A stretch of DNA of 64,000 nucleotides from positions 930,001-994,000 of the forward strand of contig JAKUDP010000009.1 of the NCBI GenBank assembly GCA_022570795.1, read 5' to 3'. Positions 1 through 10,156 of the stretch are shown here, one piece after another. The translations under genes were made by a program, and so were the position numbers. The stretch is from Sphaerulina vaccinii (taxonomy: Eukaryota > Ascomycota > Dothideomycetes > Mycosphaerellales > Mycosphaerellaceae). The notes below the pieces were generated by a model. That model had not been told where the DNA came from, ran no database searches, and worked only from the letters and a program-made list of their open reading frames with translations. Numbering within the stretch: position 1 is the stretch's first letter; every line of letters begins with the position of its first letter.

Positions 1-1158
1 GATCGACCGTAATGATTACGACAAATGGAGTCTTTATCCACGAATGGAATATTGAGAATACCTATACCTCATGGACAGTGTAGTCCTCACGACAGATTAG
101 CAGTCTTGCAATGTCTGATGAATATCCAGGTCTTGTCTGTCATCGTGATCACTGGCGGCCTCATTAACATTAGCTAGCGCCAATCATTGCAGCACCAATC
201 AATGTTCGCGTGGAACGAATTACGATCTTTGATGAGTGCTCCTCGGAGGCAGACGGAATGTGGAAGACGGTGATCCACGACTTGACACGTTCTGGTGCAG
301 TGCCTGCATTGTTTACGATTGGCCTTTGCTCAAGCCCAAACAGAAGACTACCCTAGCGTATGCTATGTCTGCTCTGGAAGCGATGCCCGGAGTGAAAGCT
401 GCACTCTTGCAGTCACATGCCTCAGAAGTATGAACATGGTATACTAGCGATATCGAGGACAATGGGGCTCCATTACCGAGACCATATTCAGGTTTGAGTT
501 TGGTTGTCACGCTATGATAGGGCTGTCACTATGGCTCACGCCTTACCATGACCCAATATCGTTCTGCACGATGTCAACATTCAATGCGCAATCTGCATCT
601 GGAGAACACCAAAATCCTGTATACACCATGCACCATAACACATTCCAGGATGGCACGGACAAGTGAGGTCCGCCGTGTACGAATGATGCTCTGAGACTCA
701 AGACGATAGCCTTATACGATGGCTCTGTGATATATATATATATGCAGCCTTCTGGCATTGCGAATGCTGTGGCCTTGTTCCAGCGAAAATCCAAGTAGCG
801 TGGTCTGCGTGGGCGGCGTCGGAACGAAGCCCAAAATTTATGACTTACACAGTTTGACAAGGCGAAGAATGTTGGCCTGGATTACGAAAGCTACAAAAGG
901 CATGTCGGTGCACTACGGCTCTGTCGGTGACAGTCATCATACCATGCCATTGCAGATTCGAGTTTTACGCACTCCTTGTACCAACTTCCGACTTCATTTG
1001 GTTTTCAAGGCAATCGAAATGGCACGTGTGACATACTGCAGCGAGTACTTAAGTCGACTGTGTTCGCGATGTATTGATCACTCGGACCAGCCACACGCTC
1101 CATTTCGACAGTCGTACTCGAGAGAAACCCTCGCAGCGCACACAGCTCCTTCCATAAG
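1..1158. other. No supported gene
   Basis: Open frames here are short, overlap on both strands and show no recognisable domain or splice structure. A short alternating TA tract lies near 730-742. The last part is presumably the promoter of the small secreted protein candidate that starts at 1159. Confidence 0.5.
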
Positions 1159-1556
1159 ATGTATCCCTCCACTGTCGCTCTCGCGACCCTCTGCTCCATT
1201 GTCATCGCATCTCTCTTTCAGCAAGGCGCCAGTCCAGCTCTGGAACGAGGGTCCCACATGAGAGGCCTCATTGATCGCGACATCGCTCGAAGTTCAGCTG
1301 GAAGCCCACCTCAAACCTCATACTGTTACTGCATGGACATCGTGACCTTCGAGGACAGCGTTTCGGATGCACGCACAGCAGCAGTTTGCCCAGGTGAACT
1401 TACAAAGTACGCTCCATCTGGATGGGACCCAACGAATGTGTTTGCAGATCATGAGTTCCGGACAGATATAAGTCGAAAATGACAAAGACGTGCGGGTCAG
1501 GGTTCGAAGGAGAGTGCTGCTCCATGAACGGATGTTGCGATTACGACGGGAATTAA
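1159..1556 (+). CDS. Candidate small secreted cysteine-rich protein
   Basis: The ATG at 1159 opens with a hydrophobic stretch (MYPSTVALATLCSIVIASLF) that looks like a signal peptide. The first frame carries a CxC pair (YCYC) and a further Cys before ending at 1482. Joining it across a proposed 59-nt intron (1407-1465, GTACGC...GGACAG, with CCAAC as a possible branch site) gives a continuous 112-aa protein whose tail holds CGSGFEGECC followed by MNGCC. The total is eight or nine cysteines including the one in the signal. This layout resembles many dothideomycete effector-like secreted proteins, but I recognise no named family. Without the intron the tail is out of frame, so a frameshift is the alternative. 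The coding call rests on the signal peptide and cysteine spacing only. Confidence 0.42.
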
Positions 1557-2009
1557 GGCTGGGCAGGATGCTACCGTGCGTGGTTGGGGAATCAGGTTGT
1601 TCGTCAACGCTTTGTCTTCGAGGATCGTACGATATGGTGGCCAGCGTGCTTATGTTCTTTCCTTGTGAGTCGCGCGATGGGACTTGATACCGGTTGCGAG
1701 CGCTTCGGCAGCTGTTTCGGTGGCAGTGCGCAACATGGACTCAGAACGTAGTACTAGCGATCATTAAATCTCGATTTCAAGCTATCATCAACCCCAATGA
1801 TGTATCTCTCGTACATCAAGCCTGTCGTTGCACGAGAAACGGACTCGGGCGGGCGGCGGACGCGGACGCCTGGCGGCCTCCTTGACATCAGGTAGTCTCG
1901 GCCATAGCCGGACCAGTCAATGCTCACACAGCCTACCAAGCAGATCACTGTGACATTTGAGGTCTTGGTGATTGCGTGACTGATCGTGTGGCCAGCAATC
2001 AGAGGCCAT
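1557..2009. other. Intergenic, nothing recognised
   Basis: This lies between the candidate secreted protein and the 3' end of the thioesterase gene. Only short shadow frames are present. Confidence 0.5.
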
Positions 2010-2630
2010 CTACATCTTCGGCTTCGGGCTCACCCACATGCCCTCAGCAAGAGCATGCACAGTACCATTCTCGCTCTCGATAACGCCCTTTGCCCATGCC
2101 TTACGACCGCCTTGTTCTACTTTAGTGACCCAGCTTCGAATCATGATGGTACCTGGGGTCTTGACAGGTGCTTTGTAAGTTATATTGAGCTGTACAGTGA
2201 ATACAGGTGTATGTTGCTGAGCCGCTAGTGTCATGCCAATTGAGCCGCCCAGGGAGCTGTCCAGAATACAGGCAACCACGCCGCCATGGAGTAAGTCTGG
2301 ATGAGCATTGAGGTCGCCACCAAATGTATAGAAGCGTCTCATCTCAGCTCTCTCGTTTTCAGAGCTTGATATTAGGTCTTCTGACGTGCTTGGTCTGAAC
2401 AGAGCCAAGAGTTGCTGAATCGTGTCATCGGTATTCCAGGTCTTGCCCATCAAAGTGTGTCCACGTCCATCGTGTGTGACTGTCCGGGACTGTGAAATCA
2501 GTCGAAAGGCTGGGTCTTCGATAACAGGTCTAGCATATGGTAGTTGTAGAAAGTGGTGAACTGTGGATTGAGGTATGTCTCCAGGGATACGCTTCTTGCT
2601 GCCATTGGGTAGCTCAATCTCCCTTGCCAT
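2010..2630 (-). CDS. Thioesterase superfamily (4HBT, hotdog fold) protein
   Basis: This single-exon frame encodes 206 aa from the ATG at 2630; codons further upstream in the same frame begin at a non-ATG. The C-terminal half has the hotdog thioesterase pattern: NAHPDLLHGGVVACILDSSL (His-Gly-Gly then Asp on the central helix), then VQLNITYKAPVKTPG and a closing strand with ALAEGMWV. The N-terminal region (YARPVIEDPAFR...) matches the usual fungal members of this group. These proteins hydrolyse acyl-CoA or related thioesters; the substrate cannot be read from the sequence. It is transcribed away from the SDR gene at 3183 across a 552-bp divergent interval. Confidence 0.85.
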   Translation of the reverse strand: MAREIELPNGSKKRIPGDIPQSTVHHFLQLPYARPVIEDPAFRLISQSRTVTHDGRGHTLMGKTWNTDDTIQQLLALFRPSTSEDLISSSENERAEMRRFYTFGGDLNAHPDLLHGGVVACILDSSLGGSIGMTLAAQQHTPVFTVQLNITYKAPVKTPGTIMIRSWVTKVEQGGRKAWAKGVIESENGTVHALAEGMWVSPKPKM

Positions 2631-3182
2631 GATCGATATGTGTAAGTCGAACGATTTGTTGATGTGATGGCGCCCATCCTCGCGCTCTATCGCGATGAGC
2701 TGGGACAAGACGAAGCGAGTGAGTGATAGAGGTTGTGGGAAAGTGATGCCAAGAAAGCGGCAAAACAGTCAACGCGTTCTTTGGCGTTGCTCACGGTCTT
2801 TGTTTCATGAACATCGTCAACAGGCTCCTTCACTGCTGAGCTCATCAAGATGCATATGGGCGCGCCACAAAGCCTCCCATTATTCATCGTCGGCGTCGCG
2901 GAGCAAGTGGTATATCCGTTGGGAAGGACTCTACCGCGTCTTGTAGATACGAACACAGGTTAGCGCCATAGTGTGGCTGCAATACCATCAAAACCATTGG
3001 CAATGCAATCGGCCGAGCATGTTGTTGCACGATGCACAAGAGATGTGGTATGTCCTCGTATATCCGCTGAGCTAAAGGTATAAAGACAGTCCTCCAGGCA
3101 AGATGTGAACTGTATCGACACATCACACAGCTCGAACCAACACGAAATAGTACATACAAGTTTACACCGCATCACTACCAAC
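2631..3182. promoter_or_regulatory. Divergent promoter region, thioesterase / SDR
   Basis: This 552-bp gap separates two divergently transcribed genes. A TATAAAG element at 3079-3085 lies about 100 bp before the SDR start codon at 3183, in the right orientation for that gene. No TATA element is evident for the thioesterase. Confidence 0.5.
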
Positions 3183-4085
3183 ATGAAGGTCTTCGTGACA
3201 GGTGCCTCTGGCTTTATCGGCTCGGCAGTCGTCCCAGAGCTGATCAATAATGGCCACGAGGTCATTGGCCTCGCAAGAAGTGGTCCATCTGCCGAGAAGG
3301 TCAAACAAGCTGGAGCTACAGTTCTCGAAGGCAGCCTGCAAGACCTTGACTCGCTACGAGAGGGTGCAAAGGCCAGCGATGCCATTGTTCACCTCGCTTT
3401 CGTTCACGACTTTTCGACACCCGAAGCGTTTTCCAATGCTACAGCTACAGATCGTGCTGCTATTGAGGCCATGGGAAGTGTTATTGCTGGAACTGGGAAG
3501 GCCTTAATCATTGCATCTGGTACACTTGGCTTTCCTCAAGGCCAGGTCTCGACCGAGGACACCGAGCCAGTGCGCACTGGTGCGTTCTCCGAGCGCACAA
3601 AGTCAGCAGATATGGTCCATGCGATGTCTAAGGACAAGGGCGTTCGTGGCATGGTTATTCGCTTTTCGCCAACTGTGCACGGAAAAGGAGATTGGGGGTT
3701 CATGACGATCCTAGGCGAATCGGCCAAGCGCAATGGCTTTGCCACATATATCAACGAAGGGTCCGCTAGATGGTCTGCTGTGCACCGATATGATGCAGCT
3801 GTCTTGACCCGACTAGCCGTCGAGAAAGGCAAAGCTGGAGCAGTGTACAACGCGGTCGCAGAGGAAGGCATTCCAATGAAAGACATCATGAATGCCATCG
3901 GCGATAAGTTGAAATTGCCTGTGGAAAGCAAGACTACCGAGGAGGCTCAACCATTGATAGGATTCTTCGCCCATGCAATCAACTCGGATAACCCTACGTC
4001 GAGTGAGAAGACCCGAAAGGAGCTAGGTTGGGAACCTAAGCATGTAGGACTGATTGAGGACATCAAGCTGAGCTACTTTGAGTGA
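3183..4085 (+). CDS. NAD(P)-dependent epimerase/dehydratase (extended SDR family)
   Basis: The single exon encodes 300 aa. The start at 3183 (ATGAAGGTCTTC) places the dinucleotide-binding motif at the extreme N terminus: VFVTGASGFIGSAVV, the GxxGxxG of extended short-chain dehydrogenases. VIGLARS follows at the end of strand 2. The catalytic region is atypical, with no clear YxxxK in the usual place. This and the length fit the fungal atypical/extended SDR group usually annotated as NAD-dependent epimerase/dehydratase. The substrate is unknown. It converges with the SMP-30 gene downstream. Confidence 0.88.
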   Translation: MKVFVTGASGFIGSAVVPELINNGHEVIGLARSGPSAEKVKQAGATVLEGSLQDLDSLREGAKASDAIVHLAFVHDFSTPEAFSNATATDRAAIEAMGSVIAGTGKALIIASGTLGFPQGQVSTEDTEPVRTGAFSERTKSADMVHAMSKDKGVRGMVIRFSPTVHGKGDWGFMTILGESAKRNGFATYINEGSARWSAVHRYDAAVLTRLAVEKGKAGAVYNAVAEEGIPMKDIMNAIGDKLKLPVESKTTEEAQPLIGFFAHAINSDNPTSSEKTRKELGWEPKHVGLIEDIKLSYFE

Positions 4086-4482
4086 GGGATGTAGACGGAA
4101 GAAAGTAGACAGTCTGACATATTGACGACGTGTTCAACTATACTTCCGTCAGTGTCTGTTCCATCACACTAGCATACTGCCTGCTGACATGACATTAGAG
4201 TGGGCACATGGAAAACGATGCGAGAGCCGCGCCATGGTCCCATGACCATCGCCAGTACAGCTCAAGGCTCGAAGACAGTGGTCGTTGCCGCCACATCGCT
4301 CTGGGTCGCACAGATGGCAGTCACCGAGTGAGTCGTCAGACTTGCTACCAGGCTTGGGAAGTGAAGCAACATCTCCAATTCTTGCCTCTACTTGGCTAGC
4401 AGGTCGAGGCCGACTATGCCGTTATGAAGAATGCGAGATCACAGAGATGCCGTCAACGAACATCTCAATCGCTTGTGTCTGA
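4086..4482. other. Convergent intergenic region
   Basis: This is 3' flanking sequence shared by the SDR (+) and the SMP-30 gene (-). No gene is seen; short frames here are shadows. Confidence 0.5.
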
Positions 4483-5613
4483 CTATCCCGCAAACTCATG
4501 TTTCGACTGGCCTTTGACTCCTGGAGGCTTGAAGGTATAGACATGACCTCCTTTGTCGCCAGGCTTAGGTTCTTCATGTCGATTCTTCGCAGAGGTGATG
4601 TATAAAGTATCATAATCGGGGCCGCCCCAGGTTGTGCAGGTCATGTTGTACGAAGGAAAGATCTAGAGAATATCAGACTTCAAGATCTCGTTTCAGGGTA
4701 GTGTTGTGTGCGTGTACGATTTCAGCAATCTGCTTGCCATTGGGATCAAATGCCATCACGCGCCAGGAGGAGTACATGGCAATCCACAGATTTCCGTTCG
4801 TGCTAGTTGGTTGATATCAGCTGAGAACAGAGACTGGATTCGTGATTCAAGTCCATACTCCACGACCATGCCGTCCGGCTCTCCGTAGGAATCTCGCCGA
4901 TCAACCAACAAGCGCTTGTTGGAGATGTCCCCAGACTCCAGATCAAAGTCATAAGCAAACACCATCATGCCAACCGAGTCGTGGAAGTACACTGTACAGA
5001 TCAGCCACGACCTGAAGGCTACTTGTTCAGCGTACTTACTTGTCTTGCAATCCGGACTCCAGCCCAACCCATTTCCGCACACAATGCCCTTCTCCATCAA
5101 ATGCAGACTCCCATCCGGATCATACCTCCAAAGTCTCCCTAACGGCTCACCGTAGTCCTTTGGCAACCTCTTCGCTCCATAAGCAGCAGCTTTGAGATCA
5201 ATTTCAGCTGACCAGAATCTACCTTTAGCATCAACACCTCCATCATTGAATCTCCGGATAGCACGATCCTGAGTTGGAATGATCTCCTTCACGATATCTA
5301 GTCTCCCAGTTTCTTCATCGAGGAATGCGATGCCTTGGTAGTAGGCACAGATGTATGAGCCTGGGAGGTCTTTGCGGAAGAAGTGGACCGAGACACTGTC
5401 AGACAGTACAAGTCGCCTACTGCATTCGACTGGCTTGTTGGTGATGAAGTCAATCTTGAGAATGTGGAATTCGGGTGGCTCGACCAGACAGTCGACCCAG
5501 TGGAGGGTGGAATCTCGCGCTCGGTAGATTGGAGCTTCGCCTAGGGTCATGGGCGGATCGCATGAATAGAAGGGTTCAGCGGATGCTGTGTAGGTCACTA
5601 GCTCTGCTGACAT
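4483..5613 (-). CDS. SMP-30/gluconolactonase/LRE-like protein
   Basis: Four exons encode 323 aa: 5613-5040, 4991-4859, 4802-4718 and 4662-4483. The introns are 48, 56 and 55 nt, each with GT..AG and good frame. Domain markers of the six-bladed beta-propeller lactonase family appear in order: GEAPIYRARDSTLHWVD near the N terminus (first metal-binding Glu), RFNDGGVDAKGRFW, GNGLGWSPD, then across the first splice YFHDSVG, and GEPDGMVVD followed by GNLWIA after the second. The third splice restores the TCTTWGGPDYDTLYITSA strand typical of the last blade. These metal-dependent enzymes hydrolyse sugar lactones or related esters; the substrate is not known. The last three exons would be missed by a simple open-frame scan. 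Confidence 0.9.
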
Positions 5614-5815
5614 CGTTAAATTGTTTGTCTGTAGCTTTCAACGGTGTCCTCAGTTCGTGGGAGGTGAGCTGGACTGTGGGGGCCCAAAGCTTCGCATTTG
5701 GGGGCGAAAGTTTGATCTGCCGGGATCATATCTTGCATGATAGCCTCGCGTTCTGGCTTGATAAAGTGATGTCGTCTCAACATTGTGTTGCAAGGCATGC
5801 AGCACTGCACCCCAA

Positions 5816-6488
5816 CTACTTATGCTGCATGTTTCTCATCATGGCAGTCTCATGTTCAGTCGACAGCTTCGTCCTTCCTTGATAATCATTCTTCAGCCAC
5901 TTCAACACCTCATTCGCACTCTCATTGGGAGGAAACACAGGATAGAATACCTTCTCGATCTTTCCATCTTCAATGACCATACTCAATCGTTTGATCAGTG
6001 TCCGATCCTGCCAATCGAAAGTCGGCAGCTTCATAGCATTGACCAATTCCAACTTCTCGTCGCTCAACAGCTGATACGGCAGATGGGTTCGCTCCTTCAG
6101 TTCTTGCTGATATGGTGTGTCCTGAGTACTGATACCAAAGATATGGCTCACACCAAGCTCGATGAAATCTTTGGAAGCATCACGGAAAGAGCAAGCTTGA
6201 GGAGTGCAACCTCTTGCACCTGGAATCTCGTTCCATTGTCCGGAACTGTCTCACCTGGTGCAGCTGTTCGAGGGTAACAGAAGATGACCGTCAAGCCAGA
6301 TAAAGTCGAAAGGTCAAGAGAACTTCCAGATGTCGAAGATAAAGAGATTGAGGGTATGGCCAGACCTTTCAAGTGGTCACATGCTCCATCGTCTTCTGGT
6401 TTTGGTATGTCAGATGGGAATGTGGTGTCTATGTTCGCTGGTCAGCTGACGTTTGTGGATGTTGTTATTGCCAGAACTTACGAGCCAT
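5816..6488 (-). pseudogene. PrxQ/BCP-like peroxiredoxin (AhpC/TSA family), frame broken by one base
   Basis: A 7-nt first exon (6488-6482, ATGGCTC) is joined across a 44-nt intron (6438-6481, GTAAGT...CCAG) to the main body. The first half reads to YPRTAAPGETVPDN in one frame; from about 6235 the rest is in another frame: WNEIPGARGCTPQAC, FRD, then GVSHIFGISTQDTPYQQELK and the C-terminal thioredoxin fold. GCTPQAC holds the peroxidatic and resolving cysteines of the PrxQ type. One missing base near 6235-6236 (AAT-TGG read as AATGG) would restore 209 aa. A 35-nt intron (GTGAGA...TTCCAG) would also restore the frame but is shorter than all others here and would remove family-typical residues. 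It could be a sequencing error, a true pseudogene, or an unusually short intron. Confidence 0.78.
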
Positions 6489-7182
6489 TATAGATCTACG
6501 TCGATTAGTATGGAAGTCTAGTATGCGTGTTCATCTTTCTATAGTCATGATCGCTGCTGGAGAACGATATGTCATGGGTGGGGTAAGCTGCTGCCGAGCT
6601 CTCTCGCTTTCTGGCATACTGATCTGTCTTGCAGCCGAGTAGCTTGGTATACGCGCATGAGAGGAGATAGCATCAGGATCTCGGTAGTATCTCCAATATC
6701 GGACCATTCACGGCTCAATGGTCTGTCTTCGAGCTCGGCACCTTGGTATGCGTGTGCGGCAGGATATCAATCAGGCTTTTCCAACGATATCTCCAATCTG
6801 AGGCGATTTCTCGCATACTGATCTGTGTTCGAGCCCGTTGTCCTGGTGTTCGTGGTAGCGAGGAGACGCATGAAGATTGATTTCATCACTTTGAATGCTT
6901 TTGTTTACCTTGGTAAACTAGTATCACTTGCCGATTGAGCAAGCTTCTCTGTTTCACGGTTTCCCGTGGTTTTGCGCCCGGTATGAGAGTCGAAGCGCCT
7001 GGCTGCTGCTCATGCGCAGAGATGCCATCTATGTGAAATGATCTCTCCTACTAGTTTGCTAACCCACGCATGCCTACGATATCTGGGCTAGTAAGATACT
7101 CAGCATCCCAGCCCTGTCCCTTCGATGACGTAGCCTCCAAGTCACGTCGAGATGCACCATGAGCTGATTTCGGCTGCGGGTA
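6489..7182. other. Intergenic region with degenerate tandem repeat
   Basis: This 694-bp gap lies between the peroxiredoxin start and the 3' end of PRS1, both on the minus strand. It contains the three-copy repeat annotated separately and no convincing coding frame. Confidence 0.5.
6613..6890. repeat. Imperfect ~100-bp tandem repeat, three copies
   Basis: Three diverged units start at about 6613, 6712 and 6812. Shared blocks include gcatactgatctgt (copies 1 and 3), tctgtcttcgagc/tctgtgttcgagcc (copies 2 and 3), cttggtat(a/g)cg (copies 1 and 2) and tatctccaat (copies 1 and 2). The period is close to 99-100 bp. No coding frame runs through all units. Confidence 0.6.
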
Positions 7183-8663
7183 CTAGTCGTATTGAAACAG
7201 CACACTAATGCTCTCTCCGTGGTGAACGCGGCGGATGGCCTAGTAAGTGGTAAGTACGTGAAAGAGCAGGGAAGAAAGAGAGGAAAGTGAAGTGAAGAGA
7301 GAAGAAAGGAAAGAGAGGCAGGCAAAGGAAGACTCACCTCAGCAAAGACACCACCAACCTCCAAGACCTCCAACTTATTCTCGTCATCTGGGCGGCTCCA
7401 CTTCTGAGCCAGCTCCTTCATCTGGTTGACGTGCTCGTCTTGCGGAACAGTGTTGGTGACCACAACCTTGTCAAGTCCAGAGTGGAAAATACGCTCAACA
7501 CCATCTCCGCTCAGCACGCCATGAGTGACGAGGGCGAAAACTTTGCTTGCGCCTTTTCGCTTGAGCAGCTTCGCAGCGCGTGTGATAGTATTGGAGGTAT
7601 CGGCAAGATCGTCGACCATGATGCAGACTTTGCCTTGGACATTACCCACGAGCAAAAGCGCAGAGTTGCCACTTTCAGGTTCAGCCGAACTTGGCACATC
7701 TTTTCTACGTCGCTCCTTGTGAATCAGCGCAAACTCCATGCCGAGACTGTCGGCAATGGAGGTAGCTCGCTTTGCGCCACCGGCGTCTGGTGAAACTATC
7801 ACGCAGTCGTCGACACCGCCGTGCTGGGGCAGGATCTGGTGGGTGATGTACCGACGTAGCAAATGCCGCCCGTAGAGGTTATCCACGGGGATGTCGAAAA
7901 AACCCTGATACTGCGCATCGTGCAGGTCCATGGTGATGACATGGTCGGTCCCAGCGCAAGTGAGGAGATCTGCCACCAGAGTGCCAGCTTGCGCGACCCA
8001 TTGCTTGTAGCCTCTCTGTGGCTTAAAGTCTGGTGGGTGAGCTGTGCTGCTCTCTCTACCGGTGTTTCCGTTGGTGATTGGCGAGGATGTCATCCCATTT
8101 GCGCCATGCTTGGAAGTGTCGCTCGCATTGCTCTCCAACGTGTTCTTCCTACTTGAGTTTGGAAGGTGCAGGTCTTCCATCTTCAAACTACTCATCTGCT
8201 TCTCTAGCTTCTCGTCTCTTGGTCGCTGGCCTGGGCCGGGTGTGGTAGGTCTGCTCTCGAAGGTGTACTTGTCCTTGTCTGCCTTTGCTGGCATTCTGGC
8301 AAGCGGCGCACCGACTTTATTGTATGGTAAGTCGCTCTGTCTGCTGTAGGGGAAGAGAGGAAGCACAGCTGTCACTCGCTTAGCCGAAGCAGTCTTGCAG
8401 GCCGAAATGGTGATGAGCAGCTCCATGAGGCCATCATTGAGTGTCGTTGCTCCCTTGTGATCTGGGCTCGGTGGTCGCGAGCAGGCGGTCTGCACGATGT
8501 ACACGTCCTTACCACGGACGCTCTCACCAATCTCGACACGAGTCTCACCGACGCTGAACTTACTAAGTTCGACGCTGGCGGGCGGAATGCCAAGATGGTT
8601 GCAGATGGACTCCACCAGCTGAGGGTGCGAGGAGCCCGCGAACAGGAGCATATTACGCACCAT
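7183..8663 (-). CDS. PRS1: Ribose-phosphate pyrophosphokinase (PRPP synthetase), Prs1 type
   Basis: This enzyme makes PRPP from ribose 5-phosphate and ATP in the cytosol for nucleotide, His and Trp synthesis. Exon 1 (8663-7338) begins MLLFAGSSHPQLVESICNHLG and keeps FSVGETRVEI, RVTAVLPLFPYSRQ, VITMDLHDAQYQGFFDIPVD, VSPDAGGAKRA and the PRPP-binding loop VCIMVDDLADTSNT. About 100 residues of low-complexity insert (near 125-220) interrupt the fold, the non-homologous insertion typical of fungal Prs1 subunits. A 98-nt intron (7240-7337, GTGAGT...CTTACTAG) leads to a short last exon (7239-7183) encoding AIRRVHHGESISVLFQYD, the conserved C terminus. Total 459-460 aa. The unspliced frame would end in about 80 meaningless residues. 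PRPP synthetase in fungi is a hetero-oligomer, so other subunits should be elsewhere. Confidence 0.95.
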
Positions 8664-9304
8664 GTCGGCGGTGGTGCACTCGCGTTGTGTGTCGAGGTCG
8701 AGGTGGTCGTCGAGGAAGTGGTGTCGATGGTGGAGGGGAAGAGTGAGAGCGAGGTCGCTCGGCGGAGCTCAGCAAAGAGCAGGCGGTGGGTTGATCCGCC
8801 TCAGTTGATGTCGCGAAGCTCAATTGCTTGTCTTTTCCGCTTCACTTCACGCGGTGGTCGCGTGCCAGCTGGTTTTCCTTCTTGGTAGCAGGCAAACTTT
8901 GACCGTTGATGGGTCGTGGTAGCTTTGCTGGGCTTCTACCCGCTCATTGCGGTCTTCGATTGCTAGTCAGGTTCAGCTTGTACGCTGGTGCGTCTAGGCT
9001 GACCTACAATTCGTCGTTCAACAGCTTTCACAGTTGTTGTCATGGTGAATAATAGAGCTGCTGTCACAGGCCCGGATGCAGAGAAGTGACGAATTTTGCT
9101 GAAGGTTTCGGCCATTGCATGTGCCGATCCCTCCAAGCACTCTCACTTCATCATCACCTTGAACACGTGCCTGTCATCTCAAGAAGAACGCCTGCAGGTA
9201 CCCGTCTGCTCACCGTTGCCAGCGCATCACGGCTCTGAGTCTCACGCAGTGCCGACTACGTGCTCCTCGACCGGACACAACGACAGGCGGAACAGAACAT
9301 TACA
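8664..9304. promoter_or_regulatory. Divergent promoter region, PRS1 / Rho-like GTPase
   Basis: This 641-bp interval separates the start codons of PRS1 (minus) and the Rho-like gene (plus). Pyrimidine-rich stretches precede both starts. No classical TATA box is obvious. Frames predicted inside it are shadows. Confidence 0.45.
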
Positions 9305-10117
9305 ATGGCAGCAACCAGAGCAGAAGGAGTACGAGCGGCAACGGCACCCTCAGCAGCCACACTACGGGATGCCATGACACCTATGAGCGAAGCGCCAGTG
9401 GTTCCTATCTTGCTCCTAGGAGACTCTGGTGTGGGCAAGTCGACCTTCATGTCGTAGGTATATCACTTACACTCCATGCATATCTTCAGCGCGTGCTTGT
9501 TCACGCCTTACTTACAACTGACCTTGAAAAGCCGACTTACCAAAGGACATGCCTACCGAGGACAACTCCCTCGACTACGCGACCTCGATCAGCCCTTCAC
9601 CTTCAATATCCGGATGTACAACCGACCTTACCGGTTCGAATTTTACGATACGGCTTCACCAGAGAACTATACTCTCCTGAAGCCAGCCATGATTATCCTA
9701 TGCTACTCCATAGCTGACCCAAAGACGCTGACCTCGCTGCATACGACATGGAAATATGTAGTGGAAACGCATTTCAACGCCGACGAGTCCTTGCCAGTGG
9801 TTGTACTAGGCTTGAAGCGCGATGTACGAAGTCAGGACGACTATGGAGGTACAGTCAGGAAAGCTGCCGCACCCGCAGAGGACGAGGACGAGGACGAGGA
9901 CGATCGTGATGATGCTCTACTGAATGGGCGCACATTTGTCTACCCACAAGAGGCCTTGCGAATCGCGCAAGAGATGCGATGTGACATGTATGCAGAATGC
10001 TCTGCCATAACGGGCGAGCTGTGCGAGGCTGTGATCGAAGACATCAGCAGGAGAGCTGGAAAGACTACTACAGCTCAGGGTGGCAGGACTGATGGTACAT
10101 CTTGTGTTATTCTTTGA
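9305..10117 (+). CDS. Rho-like small GTPase, atypical, prenylated
   Basis: Exon 1 (9305-9453) and exon 2 (9532-10117) are joined across a 78-nt intron (GTAGGT...GAAAAG, branch ACTGAC) and give 244 aa. The P-loop is LLGDSGVGKST. Switch II reads YDTASPENYTLLKP, where the normal DxxG glycine is Ser. The base-recognition motif is LGLKRDVR, the Rho-type form, followed by an acidic insert (EDEDEDEDD) and YAECSAITGE. The C terminus CVIL is a CaaL box, which predicts geranylgeranylation and membrane attachment. It belongs to a fungal Rho-like P-loop group distinct from Rho1-4, Cdc42 and Rac; loss of the switch II glycine suggests altered or absent GTP hydrolysis. Function is unknown. It converges on the sulfotransferase gene with only 39 bp between stop codons. 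Confidence 0.85.
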
Positions 10118-10156
10118 GCTATTGATACGGCACGAAACACCACAAGAGCTCTTGGA

